53,876 bases of DNA from JBCCGI01 sp039029355 (GTDB lineage Bacteria > Planctomycetota > UBA1135 > GCA-002686595): positions 1 through 53,876 of the forward strand of contig JBCCGI010000058.1 in the NCBI GenBank assembly GCA_039029355.1. Reading direction: 5' to 3'. The notes beneath the pieces are model-generated. The model saw only the letters and a program-made list of their open reading frames with translations, ran no database searches and was not told the origin of the DNA. The position numbers were made by a program, and so were the translations under genes. Positions within the stretch are counted from its first letter, which is position 1; each line of letters opens with the position of its first letter. Positions 52,691 to 53,876 of the stretch are shown here, piece by piece.

Positions 52691-53557
52691 CTAGCTCGGG
52701 ATGTACTTGTCGATCAGAAGCCCTAGGCGGTCCCGCGCCTCGGCGGGGATCCGGGAGGGGTCGGTCATGATTGCGTACTTCAGTGCATCTTTGCAACCGC
52801 ACTCCCGCTCGAGCGTGATGCGGCTGGCCGCCGAGCGCACCAGAGCCTTCGCGTTGCCCACGTTCTTGTGCATGATCTCGAGCACCGCTTCGACGGTCAC
52901 GTCGTCGTGCCCCTCGTGCCAGCAGTCGTAGTCGGTGGCCATCGCGACGGTCGCGTAGCAGATCTCGGCCTCGCGCGCGAGGCGGGCCTCCTGGAGGTTG
53001 GTCATCCCGATCACGTCCACGCCCCAGGAGCGGTAGATGCGCGACTCGGCCCGGGTCGAGAACTGCGGGCCCTCCATGTTGAGGTACGTCCCGCCGTCGT
53101 GCACCCGCACGCCGACGTCGCGCGCGGCCTCGAGCAAGCACTCCCGAAGCTCGGGACACACCGGGTCGGCGAACATCACGTGCGCGACCACACCGTTCTC
53201 AAAGAACGTGTCCACGCGGTGGCGGGTGCGGTCGAAGAACTGGTCGATCACCACGAAGTCGCCGGGGACGATGTCCTCACGCATCGAGCCGACCGCCGAG
53301 ATCGACAGGATCCGCGTCACGCCGAGCTTCTTCATCCCCCACACGTTCGCGCGGAAGTTGATCTCGCTCGGGCTGACCCGATGCCCGCGGCCATGGCGCG
53401 GGAGGAAGACCATCCGGACGCCGTCCAGCACGCCGGTGATGTAGGCGTCCGACGGCTCTCCGAACGGCGTCGAGAGGGGCACTTCCTCCACATCGGTGAG
53501 GGCCTCGATCTCGTAGAGACCGGAGCCCCCGATCACGCCGATGACTAGCTCGCTCAT
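52691..53557 (-). CDS. mtnP: S-methyl-5'-thioadenosine phosphorylase
   Basis: MtnP splits methylthioadenosine into adenine and methylthioribose-1-phosphate in the methionine salvage pathway. The 288-residue protein has the start VIGVIGGSGLY, the phosphate-binding PRHGRGHRVSPSEINFRANVWG, ISAVGSMREDIVPGDFVVIDQFFDRT, and the nucleoside site GTYLNMEGPQFSTRAESRIYR. The NMEGPQFSTRAE motif and ISAVGS distinguish it from general purine nucleoside phosphorylases. Its ATG overlaps the TGA of the RGG-repeat gene (ATGA). It leads into the M28 gene with 10 nt between. The other salvage genes are not in the window. Confidence 0.94.
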   Translation of the reverse strand: MSELVIGVIGGSGLYEIEALTDVEEVPLSTPFGEPSDAYITGVLDGVRMVFLPRHGRGHRVSPSEINFRANVWGMKKLGVTRILSISAVGSMREDIVPGDFVVIDQFFDRTRHRVDTFFENGVVAHVMFADPVCPELRECLLEAARDVGVRVHDGGTYLNMEGPQFSTRAESRIYRSWGVDVIGMTNLQEARLAREAEICYATVAMATDYDCWHEGHDDVTVEAVLEIMHKNVGNAKALVRSAASRITLERECGCKDALKYAIMTDPSRIPAEARDRLGLLIDKYIPS

Positions 53558-53876
53558 TCCTCGTTCCTTCCTCGATCGGGGGATTGGGGGAAGGAGCCAC
53601 CGGAGGAGGGGTCCAAGCCCCCCGCCCCGCCGCGCGGCTCCTCGTCCTCGGACCCGCGGCGCTTCCCGCCCGCACCGCGCTTCTGCCAGCCGCCGCCACC
53701 ACGCGGCCCGCGGTCGTCGCGCTGGCCACCGCCGCGGTAGCCTCCGCGCTCGTCGCGCTGGCCGCCGCCGCGGTAGCCTCCGCGGTCATCGCGCTGCCCG
53801 CCGCCGCGGTAGCCTCCGCGGTCGTCGCGCTGCCCGCCGCCGCTGTAGCCGCCGCGGTCGTCGCGCTGCCCGCCGC
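53554..53876 (-). CDS. RGG-repeat C-terminal tail of a protein whose 5' end is outside the window
   Basis: The frame enters the window from the right and stops at TGA 53556-53554, overlapping the mtnP ATG. The visible 106 residues are a low-complexity tail with four 12-residue units of the form GGYRGGGQRDDR, plus a partial fifth at the edge. A G/R/K/E/P-rich end with GGGGWQKRGAGGKRRG follows. Such RGG tails are typical of RNA-binding proteins: DEAD-box helicases, RRM proteins or S1-domain proteins. Which one cannot be told without the missing N-terminal domain. The repeats are 36 bp each and nearly identical in DNA sequence. Confidence 0.7.
   Translation of the reverse strand, partial: GGQRDDRGGYSGGGQRDDRGGYRGGGQRDDRGGYRGGGQRDERGGYRGGGQRDDRGPRGGGGWQKRGAGGKRRGSEDEEPRGGAGGLDPSSGGSFPQSPDRGRNEE
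53710..53876 (-). repeat. In-frame 36-bp tandem repeats encoding GGYRGGGQRDDR
   Basis: Four complete 36-bp units (53853-53818, 53817-53782, 53781-53746, 53745-53710) and part of a fifth at the window edge differ from each other by only a few bases. Unit changes are mostly synonymous or conservative (D/E, Y-R/Y-S). The number of units probably varies between strains by slippage or recombination. Confidence 0.85.

Noticed and set aside
53710..53876. Tandem repeats at the right edge as a CRISPR array
   Set aside because: The units are contiguous with no unique spacers, are 36 bp in frame, and encode an RGG tail ending in a proper stop codon.

Overview
This is a very GC-rich bacterial chromosome window (GC not counted) with dense genes, frequent ATGA/GTGA stop-start overlaps and almost no foreign-looking DNA. 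The protein mix suggests a planctomycetotal or related PVC-type marine/freshwater bacterium. The pointers are a secreted CxPSR sulfatase, two large FG-GAP/ASPIC-UnbV secreted proteins, several lipoprotein hydrolases, EF-hand and vWA/HEAT secreted proteins, and a bacterial histone-fold protein. No rRNA operon, tRNA, CRISPR array, prophage or insertion-sequence transposase was seen. The taxonomic assignment is inference; no marker search was run.

Layout. 1-2.9 kb: 3' end of ftsH, then glmM and tsaB. 3.0-3.3 kb: a lysine-tailed histone-fold protein on the minus strand with a near-consensus promoter. 3.5-9.6 kb: alr, a 1,282-residue AsmA/YhdP-like protein and manC. 9.8-13.7 kb: an HDOD protein, a secreted protein of unknown function, ruvX and a sulfatase. 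13.7-13.9 kb: the first copy of a long palindromic repeat. 13.9-16.9 kb: an alpha/beta hydrolase lacking its serine nucleophile, and a HEAT/vWA protein. 16.9-17.3 kb: RNase P RNA with its own promoter. 17.4-18.5 kb: a NUDIX-like protein plus a small beta-barrel-like protein, closed by a strong terminator. 18.6-20.9 kb: an FG-GAP protein. 21.0-26.3 kb: on the minus strand an MBL-rhodanese protein, an M1 aminopeptidase, a ferritin-like membrane protein and an AhpD-like protein with an in-frame UGA. 27.2-37.0 kb: the complete phosphate regulon phoB-phoR-pstS-pstC-pstA-pstB-phoU. 37.1-41.3 kb: a metalloprotease-like lipoprotein and a second FG-GAP protein. 41.5-49.2 kb: an AGCS symporter, a DegT-type aminotransferase, lon, an EF-hand protein and a transglutaminase-like lipoprotein. 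49.3-49.5 kb: the second palindromic repeat. 49.5-53.9 kb: an isoaspartyl-peptidase-family protein, an M28 peptidase, mtnP and the RGG-repeat tail of a protein running off the window.

Main points. (1) The AhpD-like gene has TGA exactly where the second cysteine of the CxxC redox motif belongs. The family C-terminus continues in frame for 109 codons, and a hairpin with a GGUC apical loop follows the TGA, so it is a strong selenoprotein candidate. (2) The 82-residue protein at 3.0-3.3 kb carries a histone fold with the RxTxxxxD signature behind a basic tail. (3) Two 184-197 bp palindromes, 35 kb apart, share a 71-bp core, are both bounded by CTAG, both sit between convergent genes, and both overlap the stop codon of the minus-strand gene. 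(4) The Pst permeases carry large extra periplasmic domains, and the pstS promoter has 11-bp-periodic Pho-box-like repeats placed where a -35 box would be.
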